31,031 nt of DNA from Chloroflexota bacterium (GTDB taxonomy: Bacteria; Chloroflexota; Anaerolineae; B4-G1): the NCBI GenBank assembly GCA_011046405.1, contig DSAR01000415.1, positions 1 through 31,031 of the forward strand. The letters run 5' to 3'. The position numbers and the translations under genes were made by a program. The notes under the pieces are model-generated. The model did no database searches and was not told the DNA's origin. It worked only from the letters and a program-made list of their open reading frames with translations. Below are positions 1 to 7,903 of the stretch, one piece after another; within the stretch, counting starts at the first letter, position 1, and the number at the start of each line of letters is the position of its first letter.

Positions 1-122
1 AGACCAGCCCTTTGCTGTGCCGGAGAATGGGGGTTTGGGGTGTGTGGCGGTCGCTTCGCGACCGCCACACACCCCAAACCCCCGCCCATCCGCTGCAAAC
101 GGGCAGCAGGCTGAGTAGTTAC
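1..122. mobile_element. Palindromic MITE-like element, copy A (left end cut by window)
   Basis: This is a non-coding element nearly identical to the complete copy at 14041-14173. Its first ten bases lie outside the window. It carries a perfect 26-bp inverted repeat, arms 29-54 and 58-83, around a TTC loop. The right terminal repeat ends CTGAGTAGTTAC at 111-122, whose complement is GTAACTACTCAG. It ends 35 bp before the GH31 start codon, so it forms most of that gene's upstream region. If the element makes 8-bp target duplications, the duplicate here should be CCTCTAAA (123-130), but its partner is outside the window. There is no coding capacity, so it would need a transposase supplied elsewhere. 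Confidence 0.85.
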
Positions 123-157
123 CCTCTAAAAACAATTCTGTCCTGAAAGGCTTAAAA

Positions 158-2572
158 ATGCAAAGCATCACATCTCACCCTAATCTGGACGAGCCAGAGC
201 CAATCAAGACCACCAACGGCAAATCCTTGTTCAACACACAAACACTTCATCGGTTAGGCCTTGATTACCAACGTGTGACCCGGTGGCGCGATTTTGAGCG
301 CAGCGCTAACGGTGTCCATTTCTGTGCCGAAACGAATACCGGCACCGCTGTCGAGATCACACTGGACTTCGTCAGTCCAGAAATTGTCCGCCTGCGTATG
401 GGACCAGAACCTCTCTCGCCCCCTCGACATCACCTTCTGGTGCAAGAAGAATGGCCCGCTATCCCTTTCCTGATCACCGAAGCGCCAGATCGATTGGAAC
501 TTTCCAGCTGGCAGATCCACGTCAACGTGGCGCGGGAACCCTGGTCTCTTTCTATCTATAACGCAACCCACGACATCGTCTGTAGCGAAGCCACCGAATA
601 TCCTCCAACCGGCCCAAGGCGCGAGAGTATGCCGGTGGCCGACCTGGGCTTCTGGCGCGATCCCGAGACCGGGCTAACCAGCGTCCACGAGACGTTCCGC
701 CTGGCGCCTGACGAGGATATTTACGGCCTGGGAGAGCGCTTCTCGCGCATCAACCGCGTGGGCCAGCAAATCACTTTGTGGGCCACCGACGCTTACGGCA
801 TATCACAACACGCGACGTATAAAAACGTCCCTTTTCTGTGGTCCACCCAGGGATATGGTTTATTCGTCAACACGACCCATCGCGTCACCTTCGACGTCGG
901 CGCCATCTCCCTACAAACTCACGGCTTCACCCACGAAGGGCCGGCATTGGATATGTTCCTGATCTACGGACCCGAGCCAGCCACCATCTTACGCCGCTAT
1001 TGTGATCTCACCGGCTACGCGCCAATCCCGCCCCGGTGGTCTTTTGGATTGTGGATGTCACGCTGCGGCTACCAGGATCAGGACGAGGTCGAGCAAATCG
1101 CCACCCAATTACGCATGCGGGCCATCCCGTGCGACGTCATCCACGTCGACCCGTGGTGGATGGGCGACGCGGAAAATTGGTGCGGACTGCAGTGGGACGA
1201 GGACCGCTTTCCCAGCCCCGATGCCATGATCGAAAAACTGCGCCAGAAAGGCCTGCGCCTCTGCCTGTGGGAAAACCCCTACGTCGCCGCCGACGCCCCA
1301 AATTTCGAGGAAGGAAAGGAAAAAGGCTATTTCGTCAAAGACGAGAACGGCGCGCCTTATCTCATCGATCCCTGGGCCGACGAGGTCCCCACGGTCGCGG
1401 TGGTCGATTTCACCAATCCGGAAGCGGTCGACTGGTGGCAATCGCTCCATCGCCCCCTGCTAGAACAAGGCGTGTCGGTCTTCAAGACCGATTTCGGCGA
1501 GAGCGCCCCTGAAGACGGTGTCTACGCCAGCGGAATCAGCGGGCGAGAGGCCCATAACCTTTATCCCCTGTTGTATAACCAGGCCGTCTTCGAGATAACC
1601 GAGGCGGTCACCGATGAGGGCCTCGTATGGAGCCGGGCCGGATGGGCTGGCTCACAGCGCTACCCCACCTGCTGGGGGGGCGACCCACCGACCGACTTCG
1701 AGGCGATGGCTCGCCAACTTCGTGGCGCCCTCAGCATTGGCCTATCTGGCATTCCCTTCTACAGCCACGATATCGGCGGATTTGCGGGCGAACCGGACCC
1801 GGAGCTATACGTCCGTTGGGCCCAGTTCGGACTTTTCAGCGCCCACAGTCGTTGTCACGGCACGACGCCCCGCGAGCCGTGGACCTTCGGCCCAGAAGCG
1901 GAGGCAATCTTTCTCCACTATGTCCGGCTGAGATACCAACTCCTGCCTTACATCTACGCCACTGCCGTTCAATCATCCTTGACAGGTCTGCCGATGATGA
2001 GGGCCTTGATCCTCCGCTATAGTCACGATCCCAACGTGCGCCACATCGACAATGAATATCTCTTCGGTGATAATTTCCTGGTCGCGCCGGTGCTAAAACG
2101 GGGGGCGAAACGCCGCATGGTCTATCTGCCCGTGGGCGAATGGGTCGACTTTTGGGGGCGAGAGACCTACGAAGGCCCCGCATGGCTCAACTTTCCGGCG
2201 CCGCTGGAGATCATGCCGCTCTTCATCCGTCAGGGGGCCATCATCCCGATGGGGCCAGCCATCGACTACGTCGATCAACCCATCAAAGCCCCCCTGGCCA
2301 TCCACGTCTTCACCGGTAGCGGCGGGAGCTTTACCCTGTACGACGAGGAGACCTCGCCCGTTGAATTTTCCTACACCGCCGATGACACAGCGCTCCGCAT
2401 AACCATTGCCGGCCCACTGAAACAAGCGCCGGTGATACTGCTCAACGGCTTTCCCTCGGTTCAACGGGTAACCGTCAACCACCGTCCCTATCACCAGTGG
2501 CGGGTAGAAGGAGGCGGCGTGGTGATTGAACTCGCCGATCCCGACATTTCTGAGATTATCGTCTGGCGCTAA
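158..2572 (+). CDS. Glycoside hydrolase family 31, alpha-xylosidase-like (YicI type)
   Basis: This 804-residue protein is a GH31 retaining alpha-glycosidase. The order is an N-terminal beta-sandwich (about 40-270), a (beta/alpha)8 catalytic barrel from about residue 285, and C-terminal beta domains. The catalytic nucleophile is Asp445 in KTDFGE, the motif of YicI-type alpha-xylosidases; classical alpha-glucosidases usually have DMNEP. The acid/base is Asp509 in CWGGDPP. The downstream SIGLSGIPFYSHDIGGF segment is also YicI-like. There is no signal peptide, so it is probably cytoplasmic and acts on imported oligosaccharides. The ATG follows GAAAGG at a suitable distance. The stop overlaps the purA stop by a few bases, tail to tail. 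The first 40 residues resemble a gene remnant at 21053-21187. Family assignment is firm; xylosidase rather than glucosidase specificity is inferred from the motif. Confidence 0.93.
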   Translation: MQSITSHPNLDEPEPIKTTNGKSLFNTQTLHRLGLDYQRVTRWRDFERSANGVHFCAETNTGTAVEITLDFVSPEIVRLRMGPEPLSPPRHHLLVQEEWPAIPFLITEAPDRLELSSWQIHVNVAREPWSLSIYNATHDIVCSEATEYPPTGPRRESMPVADLGFWRDPETGLTSVHETFRLAPDEDIYGLGERFSRINRVGQQITLWATDAYGISQHATYKNVPFLWSTQGYGLFVNTTHRVTFDVGAISLQTHGFTHEGPALDMFLIYGPEPATILRRYCDLTGYAPIPPRWSFGLWMSRCGYQDQDEVEQIATQLRMRAIPCDVIHVDPWWMGDAENWCGLQWDEDRFPSPDAMIEKLRQKGLRLCLWENPYVAADAPNFEEGKEKGYFVKDENGAPYLIDPWADEVPTVAVVDFTNPEAVDWWQSLHRPLLEQGVSVFKTDFGESAPEDGVYASGISGREAHNLYPLLYNQAVFEITEAVTDEGLVWSRAGWAGSQRYPTCWGGDPPTDFEAMARQLRGALSIGLSGIPFYSHDIGGFAGEPDPELYVRWAQFGLFSAHSRCHGTTPREPWTFGPEAEAIFLHYVRLRYQLLPYIYATAVQSSLTGLPMMRALILRYSHDPNVRHIDNEYLFGDNFLVAPVLKRGAKRRMVYLPVGEWVDFWGRETYEGPAWLNFPAPLEIMPLFIRQGAIIPMGPAIDYVDQPIKAPLAIHVFTGSGGSFTLYDEETSPVEFSYTADDTALRITIAGPLKQAPVILLNGFPSVQRVTVNHRPYHQWRVEGGGVVIELADPDISEIIVWR

Positions 2573-3861
2573 TCAACCGGCCGTAGAATCGTCTGTGTCC
2601 GCTCTGGCCCTACACCGATGAAACTGATGGGCACGTGAAGCAATTCCTCCACCCGTTTCACGTATTCTCGTGCAGCCTCCGGCAAGTCGGTGAAGGTGCG
2701 CACGCCGGTGATATCCTCTTGCCAGCCCGCCAATTCCTCGTAGATCGGCGTCCACTCGGCCAGGGCTTCGGCGCCGTACTCGGCCGGGAAATAGGTCGTC
2801 CGTTCCCCCTTGCGCTCGTAGGCCACAGCCACCTTGAGTCGTTCCAGGCCGCTCAACACGTCCAATTTAGTGAACGCCATCTCGCTCAACCCATTGATCC
2901 GGGCCGCGTAGCGCAAGATGACGAGATCGAGCCAGCCACAGCGGCGCGGTCGCCCCGTCGTCGTGCCAAACTCGTTTCCGGCCTGGCGGATTTGCTCCCC
3001 GAGGTCGTCCAATAATTCGGTCGGGAACGGCCCGGCCCCAACGCGCGTCGTGTACGCCTTGGCGATCCCGATGATGCGAGAGACGTATTGAGGGCCAAAT
3101 CCCAGGCCGGTCAGCGCGCCGCCGGCAATCGTCGAGGAGCTGGTCACGTAAGGATACGTGCCATGATCCAAATCCAGGAGCAGGCCTTGCGCGCCCTCAC
3201 AAAGCACCCTTTTCCCGGCGCTTAACGTCTCTCCGAGCAGCGCCGAGCCATCGACCAAATGGAGATTCAAGCGCTTGGCATAATCACAATAATTAGCCGC
3301 AGTCTCGTCGACCGGCAACGGATCCGCCCCATACAAGCGCTGCAACTGTTGGTTATGCGCCTGAACGACTTCCGCGACCCGATCGGCAAAACGCTCTGGA
3401 TTAGACATCTCCCCGGCCCGCAGGTTGATGCGCGCAGCCTTGTCGGCGTAGACCGGTCCAATCCCTCGCTTGGTCGTTCCAATGGCGCCCGCGCTCCGTT
3501 CCTGTTCACAGGCGCCATCCAGGGCGCGGTGCGTGGGCAGGATGATGTGAGCGGCCGCGCTTATCTTCAAGCGCGTCGCCCCGACGTCCACCCCCAGCGC
3601 GGTCAGCTCATCCATCTCTTTGAGCAGCGTCTCGGGATTGATCACGACGCCAGCCCCGATGAGACAGGTCAAATCCGGACGCAGAACTCCAGAAGGCACC
3701 AGGTGTAAACCGAGCTTGTGTCCTTGAGCAATGACAGTGTGTCCCGCGTTGTCTCCCCCGCCGAAACGTGCGACGAGGTGCGCATCACGAGATAACCAAT
3801 CGACGACTCGCCCCTTTCCCTCATCTCCCCACTGGGTTCCCACTACGATCGTTGCAGGCAT
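2569..3861 (-). CDS. purA: Adenylosuccinate synthetase
   Basis: This protein joins IMP and aspartate using GTP to make adenylosuccinate, the first committed step from IMP to AMP, in the cytoplasm. It is 430 residues long, the standard length. The N-terminus has the GDEGKG phosphate loop with the catalytic aspartate (about residue 13) and NAGHTV with the catalytic histidine (about 41). The IMP/GTP-binding segments TTKRGIGP, CEGAQG, TTTGRPRRCGW and the C-terminal GVGPERT are all present. The start at 3861 is preferred over an upstream in-frame ATG at 3903, because GGGAGGG lies just before it and the protein then begins MPATIVVGTQWGDEGKG like its homologues. A near-consensus promoter and a 5' hairpin lie upstream. 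It is a single-gene unit divergent from the gene at 4158. Confidence 0.97.
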   Translation of the reverse strand: MPATIVVGTQWGDEGKGRVVDWLSRDAHLVARFGGGDNAGHTVIAQGHKLGLHLVPSGVLRPDLTCLIGAGVVINPETLLKEMDELTALGVDVGATRLKISAAAHIILPTHRALDGACEQERSAGAIGTTKRGIGPVYADKAARINLRAGEMSNPERFADRVAEVVQAHNQQLQRLYGADPLPVDETAANYCDYAKRLNLHLVDGSALLGETLSAGKRVLCEGAQGLLLDLDHGTYPYVTSSSTIAGGALTGLGFGPQYVSRIIGIAKAYTTRVGAGPFPTELLDDLGEQIRQAGNEFGTTTGRPRRCGWLDLVILRYAARINGLSEMAFTKLDVLSGLERLKVAVAYERKGERTTYFPAEYGAEALAEWTPIYEELAGWQEDITGVRTFTDLPEAAREYVKRVEELLHVPISFIGVGPERTQTILRPVD

Positions 3862-3906
3862 TGCGCCCTCCCTTTTTTGATCACCATCCGATTTTTTACA
3901 CACGAC

Positions 3907-3937
3907 AAGGCGGTGCTGGGAAACCGGGCACCGCCTT
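3907..3937 (-). promoter_or_regulatory. Hairpin at the predicted 5' end of purA mRNA
   Basis: The sequence AAGGCGGTGC pairs perfectly with GCACCGCCTT, and the stem extends inward by about three more pairs with one bulge. The predicted start of transcription from the promoter at 3946-3974 falls a few bases upstream, so the RNA would begin with this hairpin. No T-run follows it, so it does not look like a terminator. It may stabilise the 5' end or serve as a regulatory structure; the role is inferred. Confidence 0.55.
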
Positions 3938-3945
3938 CCCGATTA

Positions 3946-3974
3946 ATGATACCTGAAAATAACAGAGGTGTCAA
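3946..3974 (-). promoter_or_regulatory. Predicted sigma-70-type promoter of purA
   Basis: On the minus strand a perfect -35 box TTGACA (3974-3969) and a -10 box TATCAT (3951-3946, five of six consensus bases) are separated by exactly 17 bp. The leader to the purA ATG would be about 78 nt and contains the hairpin at 3907-3937. This is the best promoter match I found in the window. Confidence 0.75.
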
Positions 3975-3987
3975 ATCAACGCACTGC

Positions 3988-4045
3988 GTTTCATGACCCG
4001 ACATCTCTGGATCACGAATGGCACGAATGGACAAATGACGCGAAT
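3988..4045. repeat. Dispersed intergenic repeat, CACGAATGG type, copy 1
   Basis: From GTTTCAT onward this segment matches 9473-9530 with only a few mismatches. The shared part includes ACATCTCTGGATCACGAATG and then loosely periodic CACGAATGG-like units about 9-10 bp apart. It sits between the divergent purA and 4158 promoters. No open frame is conserved in either copy, so it is a non-coding repeat of unknown role. Confidence 0.7.
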
Positions 4046-4061
4046 TCTACTAGAGGGGGAC

Positions 4062-4090
4062 TTTCCAAACCCATTTACTTGATGTATCAT
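4062..4090 (+). promoter_or_regulatory. Predicted promoter for the MgtC/SapB-DUF4010 gene
   Basis: TTTCCA (4062-4067, four of six -35 bases) is followed after 17 bp by TATCAT (4085-4090, five of six -10 bases). A leader of about 60 nt would follow, ending in GGTGAGGGAGA before the ATG at 4158. The -10 hexamer is the same as that proposed for purA. Confidence 0.5.
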
Positions 4091-4157
4091 GGACGGGTCT
4101 TCAGGAATTTGCGGTGTCGCCAGTCTGGATAGCTCGAGGTGAGGGAGAAAATACTAA

Positions 4158-5414
4158 ATGGATCAAGCCAGTCTCTTCTATCGCTTTGGCGCTGCCCTGG
4201 CCATTGGTTTCCTGGTTGGGCTACAGCGCGAGTACGCCTACGGCGGACCCGATCGCGAGATTTTCGCCGGGATCCGCACCTTCGCCCTGATGAGCCTGAT
4301 CGGCTGTACGGCAGCGTTGGTCGCCGAGGTGCTAGAGGCGCCGTGGGCTTTCATCAGCATCTTCACGGTCCTGGGCTTGCTGATCGCCGTCGCCCATTCC
4401 ATCGACGCATGGCGAGGGGGCGTGGGACTGACCACCGAGGTCTCCGCCATCGCCACGATCCTCGCCGGAGCCTTGTGTTACTGGGAATACCTCTCCCTGG
4501 CCGCAGCGCTGGCGGTGGCGACGACTGTTTTGCTTTCCCTCAAGTTTGAGACAGAGCGCTTCGTCCAACAAATCACGCGGGAGGACCTCTACGCCACGCT
4601 AAAGTTCGCCGTCATCACGGTGATCATCCTGCCTGTCTTGCCCAACCAGACCTTCGGCCCGCCGCCTCTGGACGTCCTGAATCCCTACAAAATATGGCTG
4701 ATGGTCGTCTTTATCTCTGGCATCAGTTTCTCAGGGTACATATTGGTACAGATCGTCAGCCCCCGGCAGGGCATCGGCCTGACCGGCCTCTTGGGCGGCC
4801 TGGCCTCCAGCACAGCCGTCACCCTCAGCTTTTCGGAACGAAGTCAACGAGAGAAAGACCTCACCAAACCCTTCGCTCTGGCGATCATCGTGGCGTGGAC
4901 GGTGATGTTCGCCCGCGTCCTCGTGGCGGTGGGGACGTTGAACAGCGCCCTGCTGCGGGAGATATGGATGCCGATGCTCGCCTCGGCCCTGGTCGGTCTG
5001 GGATACTGCGTCTACCTTTACCTGTCTCAGCGCACGAGCAGCGAGGGGGGCGTCGATATCTCCAACCCCTTCGAACTGGGGCCGGCTATCAAATTCGGTC
5101 TGCTGTACGCGCTGATTCTATTGATCTCCAAGGCCGCCCAGACCTACCTGGGCGACACCGGCCTCTACATATCCGGCTTCGTCAGCGGTCTGGCCGACAT
5201 GGATGCCATCACACTCTCGGTAACCGAGTTGAGCAACACCGGAAGCATCGAACTGACGACAGCGGCGCGCACCATCGTCCTGGCCGCGATGGCCAACACC
5301 ATCACCAAGGGCAGCATCGTATTCACCAGCGGTTCATCCAGCCTGCGCCGGGCGCTGTGGCCGGGGTTTTTGCTGATATTGACGACCGGAACGATTTTCG
5401 CATTTCTATTCTGA
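4158..5414 (+). CDS. MgtC/SapB-DUF4010 integral membrane protein
   Basis: This 418-residue protein is hydrophobic throughout, with roughly ten or more membrane segments. The N-terminal part (about 1-145) contains FRFGAALAIGFLVGLQREY, the conserved MgtC/SapB signature with Arg-Glu at the end of the first helix. The C-terminal part (about 170-418) matches the DUF4010 pattern, including the GLLGGLASSTAVTLSFSER and YISGFVSGLADMDAITLSV blocks. Full-length MgtC-DUF4010 fusions are common in environmental bacteria, but their transport or signalling role is unknown. The phosphatase-like gene follows after 76 bp on the same strand and may be cotranscribed. The fold assignment is firm; I infer no substrate. 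Confidence 0.88.
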   Translation: MDQASLFYRFGAALAIGFLVGLQREYAYGGPDREIFAGIRTFALMSLIGCTAALVAEVLEAPWAFISIFTVLGLLIAVAHSIDAWRGGVGLTTEVSAIATILAGALCYWEYLSLAAALAVATTVLLSLKFETERFVQQITREDLYATLKFAVITVIILPVLPNQTFGPPPLDVLNPYKIWLMVVFISGISFSGYILVQIVSPRQGIGLTGLLGGLASSTAVTLSFSERSQREKDLTKPFALAIIVAWTVMFARVLVAVGTLNSALLREIWMPMLASALVGLGYCVYLYLSQRTSSEGGVDISNPFELGPAIKFGLLYALILLISKAAQTYLGDTGLYISGFVSGLADMDAITLSVTELSNTGSIELTTAARTIVLAAMANTITKGSIVFTSGSSSLRRALWPGFLLILTTGTIFAFLF

Positions 5415-5490
5415 TACAAGCGCCGCCCCTTATCCGACAAACGACACGAACGGATTGATCGAGAGAGCCCAAGCAAAGAGGAGACAAATT

Positions 5491-6780
5491 ATGGATACCG
5501 CCGCCCATATCGAGCAAACGATCCGCGCCCACCGGCTCCCGGGCCTGGATGCACACACGCCATCAACCTTCATCCATCCCCATTACGACGGGTACGCCAT
5601 CGCCAACCTGCCCCCCACCATCGCCGCGATGCTGGGGGTCGAGCTGCCCGACATGGCCCCAACGTTGCCCCCGGCGCTCTGGGAGGACCTGACACCGGGC
5701 ATTCGGCGCGTGGTTCTCGTCATCCTCGATGCGGTGGGTTATCGAAATCTGCGACAACTGGCCGATGAGGAACCCGCCCTGGAGCACCTGAGCCGGGCAG
5801 GCCAGATGTTCCCCTTGACCTCCGTCTTCCCCTCCACCACCGTCGCCGCACTGACCACACTCTGGACCGGCCGAACGCCCGGCGAGCACGGGTTCCTGGG
5901 CACCAAGCTCTTGCTGGCCGAGCAGGGGATGCTGGCCAATATGCTGGCCCTCTCACCGGCCGCCCACCGGCAGCACAACGCCCTGGTGGATTGGGGCTGG
6001 GAGCCGGACACCTTCGTCACCGTACCCAGCCTGGGCCAGCAGTTGACCGAGCACGGCGTGCAGACCATCGCCCACACGCACAGCACCTTCATCGGCGGCA
6101 GTCTGACCCGCATCTTCACCCGGGGGATGGCGGACGTGCGCGGTCACCTCAGCATGTACGACATGTGGATCCACTTGCGCCACACCCTGCAAGAAACGAG
6201 CGCTAGCGTGGCCTTCATCAGCGTCTATTGGGGCCACGTCGATGGGCTGGCCCACGTCTACGGCCCCGGTTCCGAATCCTACAACGGGATGTTGCGCGAT
6301 CTATTCCGCTCCCTGGAGCGGGAATGCCTGGGGCAACTATCATCCTCCGAGCGCGAGGGCACGCTCTTGCTCGTCACCGCCGACCACGGGCAGATCGCCA
6401 GTCCGCCCGAGAAGATCGTCTGGCTATCCGAGCACCCCGACCTGCAGCGCTTGCTCCTCGTCCCGCCAGCCGCCGAATCCCGCGCCGCCTATCTCTACGT
6501 CCGCCCGGGCCAGGCTGACGCCGTCCGCGCCTACGTCGCCGAACATCTGGGCGGCCGTTTCTTGACCCTGGACGCCGAGCAGGCTATCGCCACCGGGCTC
6601 TTCGGTCCCCGCGAGCTCCCCCTGGACCTGCGCTCGCGGGTGGGCGATCTGCTCCTCCTGGCCCAGGACGACAGTCGCTTGCTGGTCAGAAAAGAACCAA
6701 CGCCCTTCTACGGTCACCACGGGAGCCTGACGCCAGAGGAGATGCTGGTGCCGTTGTTGATGGTCCGGTTGGACCAGTAG
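5491..6780 (+). CDS. Alkaline phosphatase superfamily protein (phosphodiesterase/nucleotide pyrophosphatase type)
   Basis: This 429-residue protein belongs to the two-metal alkaline phosphatase superfamily, nearest the type I phosphodiesterase/nucleotide pyrophosphatase group. Metal and nucleophile positions are visible in order: Asp80 in VILDAVGYRN, the FPSTT nucleophile loop (about 114-118), Asp251 and His255 in GHVDGLAH, Asp298-His299 in VTADHGQ, and GHHG near 409. The active site therefore appears complete. There is no obvious signal peptide, so it is probably cytoplasmic and its substrate cannot be read from the sequence. The ATG at 5491 is chosen over an earlier in-frame start because AGAGGAG lies 7 bases upstream. 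It ends two bases from the convergent SRPBCC gene. Confidence 0.88.
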   Translation: MDTAAHIEQTIRAHRLPGLDAHTPSTFIHPHYDGYAIANLPPTIAAMLGVELPDMAPTLPPALWEDLTPGIRRVVLVILDAVGYRNLRQLADEEPALEHLSRAGQMFPLTSVFPSTTVAALTTLWTGRTPGEHGFLGTKLLLAEQGMLANMLALSPAAHRQHNALVDWGWEPDTFVTVPSLGQQLTEHGVQTIAHTHSTFIGGSLTRIFTRGMADVRGHLSMYDMWIHLRHTLQETSASVAFISVYWGHVDGLAHVYGPGSESYNGMLRDLFRSLERECLGQLSSSEREGTLLLVTADHGQIASPPEKIVWLSEHPDLQRLLLVPPAAESRAAYLYVRPGQADAVRAYVAEHLGGRFLTLDAEQAIATGLFGPRELPLDLRSRVGDLLLLAQDDSRLLVRKEPTPFYGHHGSLTPEEMLVPLLMVRLDQ

Positions 6781-6782
6781 AA

Positions 6783-7241
6783 TCAGCCGGCCTCGACCGC
6801 TTGCTTGAGGTTGTTCAACGTGCGCCGGATGTCGCGTCGGGTGCCGGCCCGGCGCCAAAGCGCGCCGGCGAGACGGGCCAAAAGACCCCGTGCTTCATAC
6901 GCCCACACCACGGTCACCCGCGTGCCGCCGTTTGCTTTATCGAACGTCCATTGCTCGCTCCCGTCGCGGAAGGGGCTGCTGCGCGCCACCGTTACCACGC
7001 GGAGCGTCGAGCTATGGGGAAAGGAGTAATCGGCGAGCTCGGCGTCCCAGCTGAACACGTATTCCCCGCCCCGGCAGGCATCGATGCTCATCAGCGTGCC
7101 GCGACGCACCGGCCCGGACGACAGCACCTCTATGGCCGATATTCGTTCGTCCCATTCGGGCCGACGGTCAAAATCGTGGCAAAATCGGAACACGTCAGAA
7201 GGTGGGGCCGAAACGTCGATACGCTCTTTGATACGGGGCAT
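6783..7241 (-). CDS. SRPBCC (START/Bet v1-like) family protein
   Basis: This 152-residue protein has the polyketide-cyclase/START-like pattern. It opens MPRIKERIDVSAPPSDVFRF, followed by the helix residues CHDFDRRPEWDERI. Later there is a SEQWTFD strand, then GGTRVTVVWAYEA, and a long C-terminal helix ending RRTLNNLKQAVEA. Such proteins bind hydrophobic ligands or lipids in a cavity; the ligand is unknown here. The start at 7241 is set by AGGAGAG upstream, and an earlier frame-open start would encode an unrelated extension. The leader holds a terminator-like structure (7264-7330) and a TATAAT box, which suggests the gene is controlled separately from the upstream biotin carrier. Confidence 0.85.
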   Translation of the reverse strand: MPRIKERIDVSAPPSDVFRFCHDFDRRPEWDERISAIEVLSSGPVRRGTLMSIDACRGGEYVFSWDAELADYSFPHSSTLRVVTVARSSPFRDGSEQWTFDKANGGTRVTVVWAYEARGLLARLAGALWRRAGTRRDIRRTLNNLKQAVEAG

Positions 7242-7263
7242 TTCTCTCTCCTGATCTTCACAC

Positions 7264-7330
7264 AAAAACTGCCGTAGAGGGCGTATGTGTACGCACAGAG
7301 AACGCCATCGGCGCACTCCCCCTCTACGGC
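7264..7330 (-). terminator. Branched terminator-like structure in the SRPBCC gene leader
   Basis: On the minus strand GCCGTAGAGGG (7330-7320) pairs perfectly with CCCTCTACGGC (7281-7271). Two bases later comes TTTTT (7268-7264). Inside the outer stem are two more hairpins: CGCC-GAT-GGCG, and GCGTA-CACA-TACGC next to the closing arm. Together they form a three-way junction. An upstream CTACGG (7355-7350) could instead pair with CCGTAG of the first arm, giving an alternative structure. It may be the terminator of the accC/biotin-carrier unit or an attenuator of the SRPBCC gene. Confidence 0.6.
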
Positions 7331-7375
7331 CGTCTAAAAATAGTCGAAACCGTAGCGAATCCGGGCCTATACGCC

Positions 7376-7381
7376 ATTATA
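7376..7381 (-). promoter_or_regulatory. Possible -10 box upstream of the SRPBCC gene
   Basis: A perfect TATAAT lies on the minus strand between the biotin-carrier stop and the SRPBCC start. No good -35 box is present 16-18 bp upstream, so the call is weak. If it is real, transcription would start near 7370 and the RNA leader of about 130 nt would include the structure at 7264-7330. Confidence 0.35.
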
Positions 7382-7420
7382 CTACATCCCCAGCCTCCCC
7401 ACCAGTGACTAGACGGTGTT

Positions 7421-7903
7421 TCATCCCAGGCCCACGAGCAGGTCCCCTTGGCCGATCTCTGCGCCGGGGGCCGCGTGCACCGATTGCACGACACCATCGC
7501 GGGGCGCACGCAACTCCAGGTTCATCTTCATCGACTCCAGAATCGCGACCACATCTCCGTGAGATACCGACTGTCCCTCTCGAACAGCCACGTCGATCAA
7601 CAAGCCAGGCAAGGGGGCGCGCACCTCCCCCACCTCACCTGACTGCGCCTGGTCATCACATCCCTCGTCCTGCTGCAAGCGAGCGCGGTAAGAGCGCCCG
7701 GCGACCATCATGCAACATTCTCTCGCTTCCAATTGTTCCACGAGGGCCTCGTACGAACGATTATTTAATAGCAATGAGTACTCAGGTAAACCATCTAAGC
7801 CTCGAAAATCCACGTCGTACGGATCCTGATTGACCCATACCCGCCCCTCGTGTCCCACTTCAATTTCAAAAGTATCTTCGTCGACAGTAATGGTATACTT
7901 CAT
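7421..7903 (-). CDS. Biotin carboxyl carrier protein/subunit of an acyl-CoA carboxylase
   Basis: This 160-residue protein carries the biotin that shuttles carboxyl groups from biotin carboxylase to the carboxyltransferase. The C-terminal biotinyl domain (about 92-160) has the attachment motif ESMKM with the biotinylated Lys126. It is preceded by VRAPLPGLLIDVAVREG and followed by LRAPRDGVVQSV, both typical of the fold. The N-terminal part (about 1-80) is a small beta-rich domain, and a short acidic linker joins the two. The ATG at 7903 overlaps the accC stop in ATGA and has GAGGGGGTGG upstream, which decides the start against 7948. The gene is translationally coupled to accC. Confidence 0.92.
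   Translation of the reverse strand: MKYTITVDEDTFEIEVGHEGRVWVNQDPYDVDFRGLDGLPEYSLLLNNRSYEALVEQLEARECCMMVAGRSYRARLQQDEGCDDQAQSGEVGEVRAPLPGLLIDVAVREGQSVSHGDVVAILESMKMNLELRAPRDGVVQSVHAAPGAEIGQGDLLVGLG

Noticed and set aside
6900..7420. tRNA-like cloverleaf near 7271-7330
   Set aside because: The folded structure has only two inner hairpins, no anticodon or T-loop consensus, and is followed by a T-run, so a terminator or attenuator fits better.
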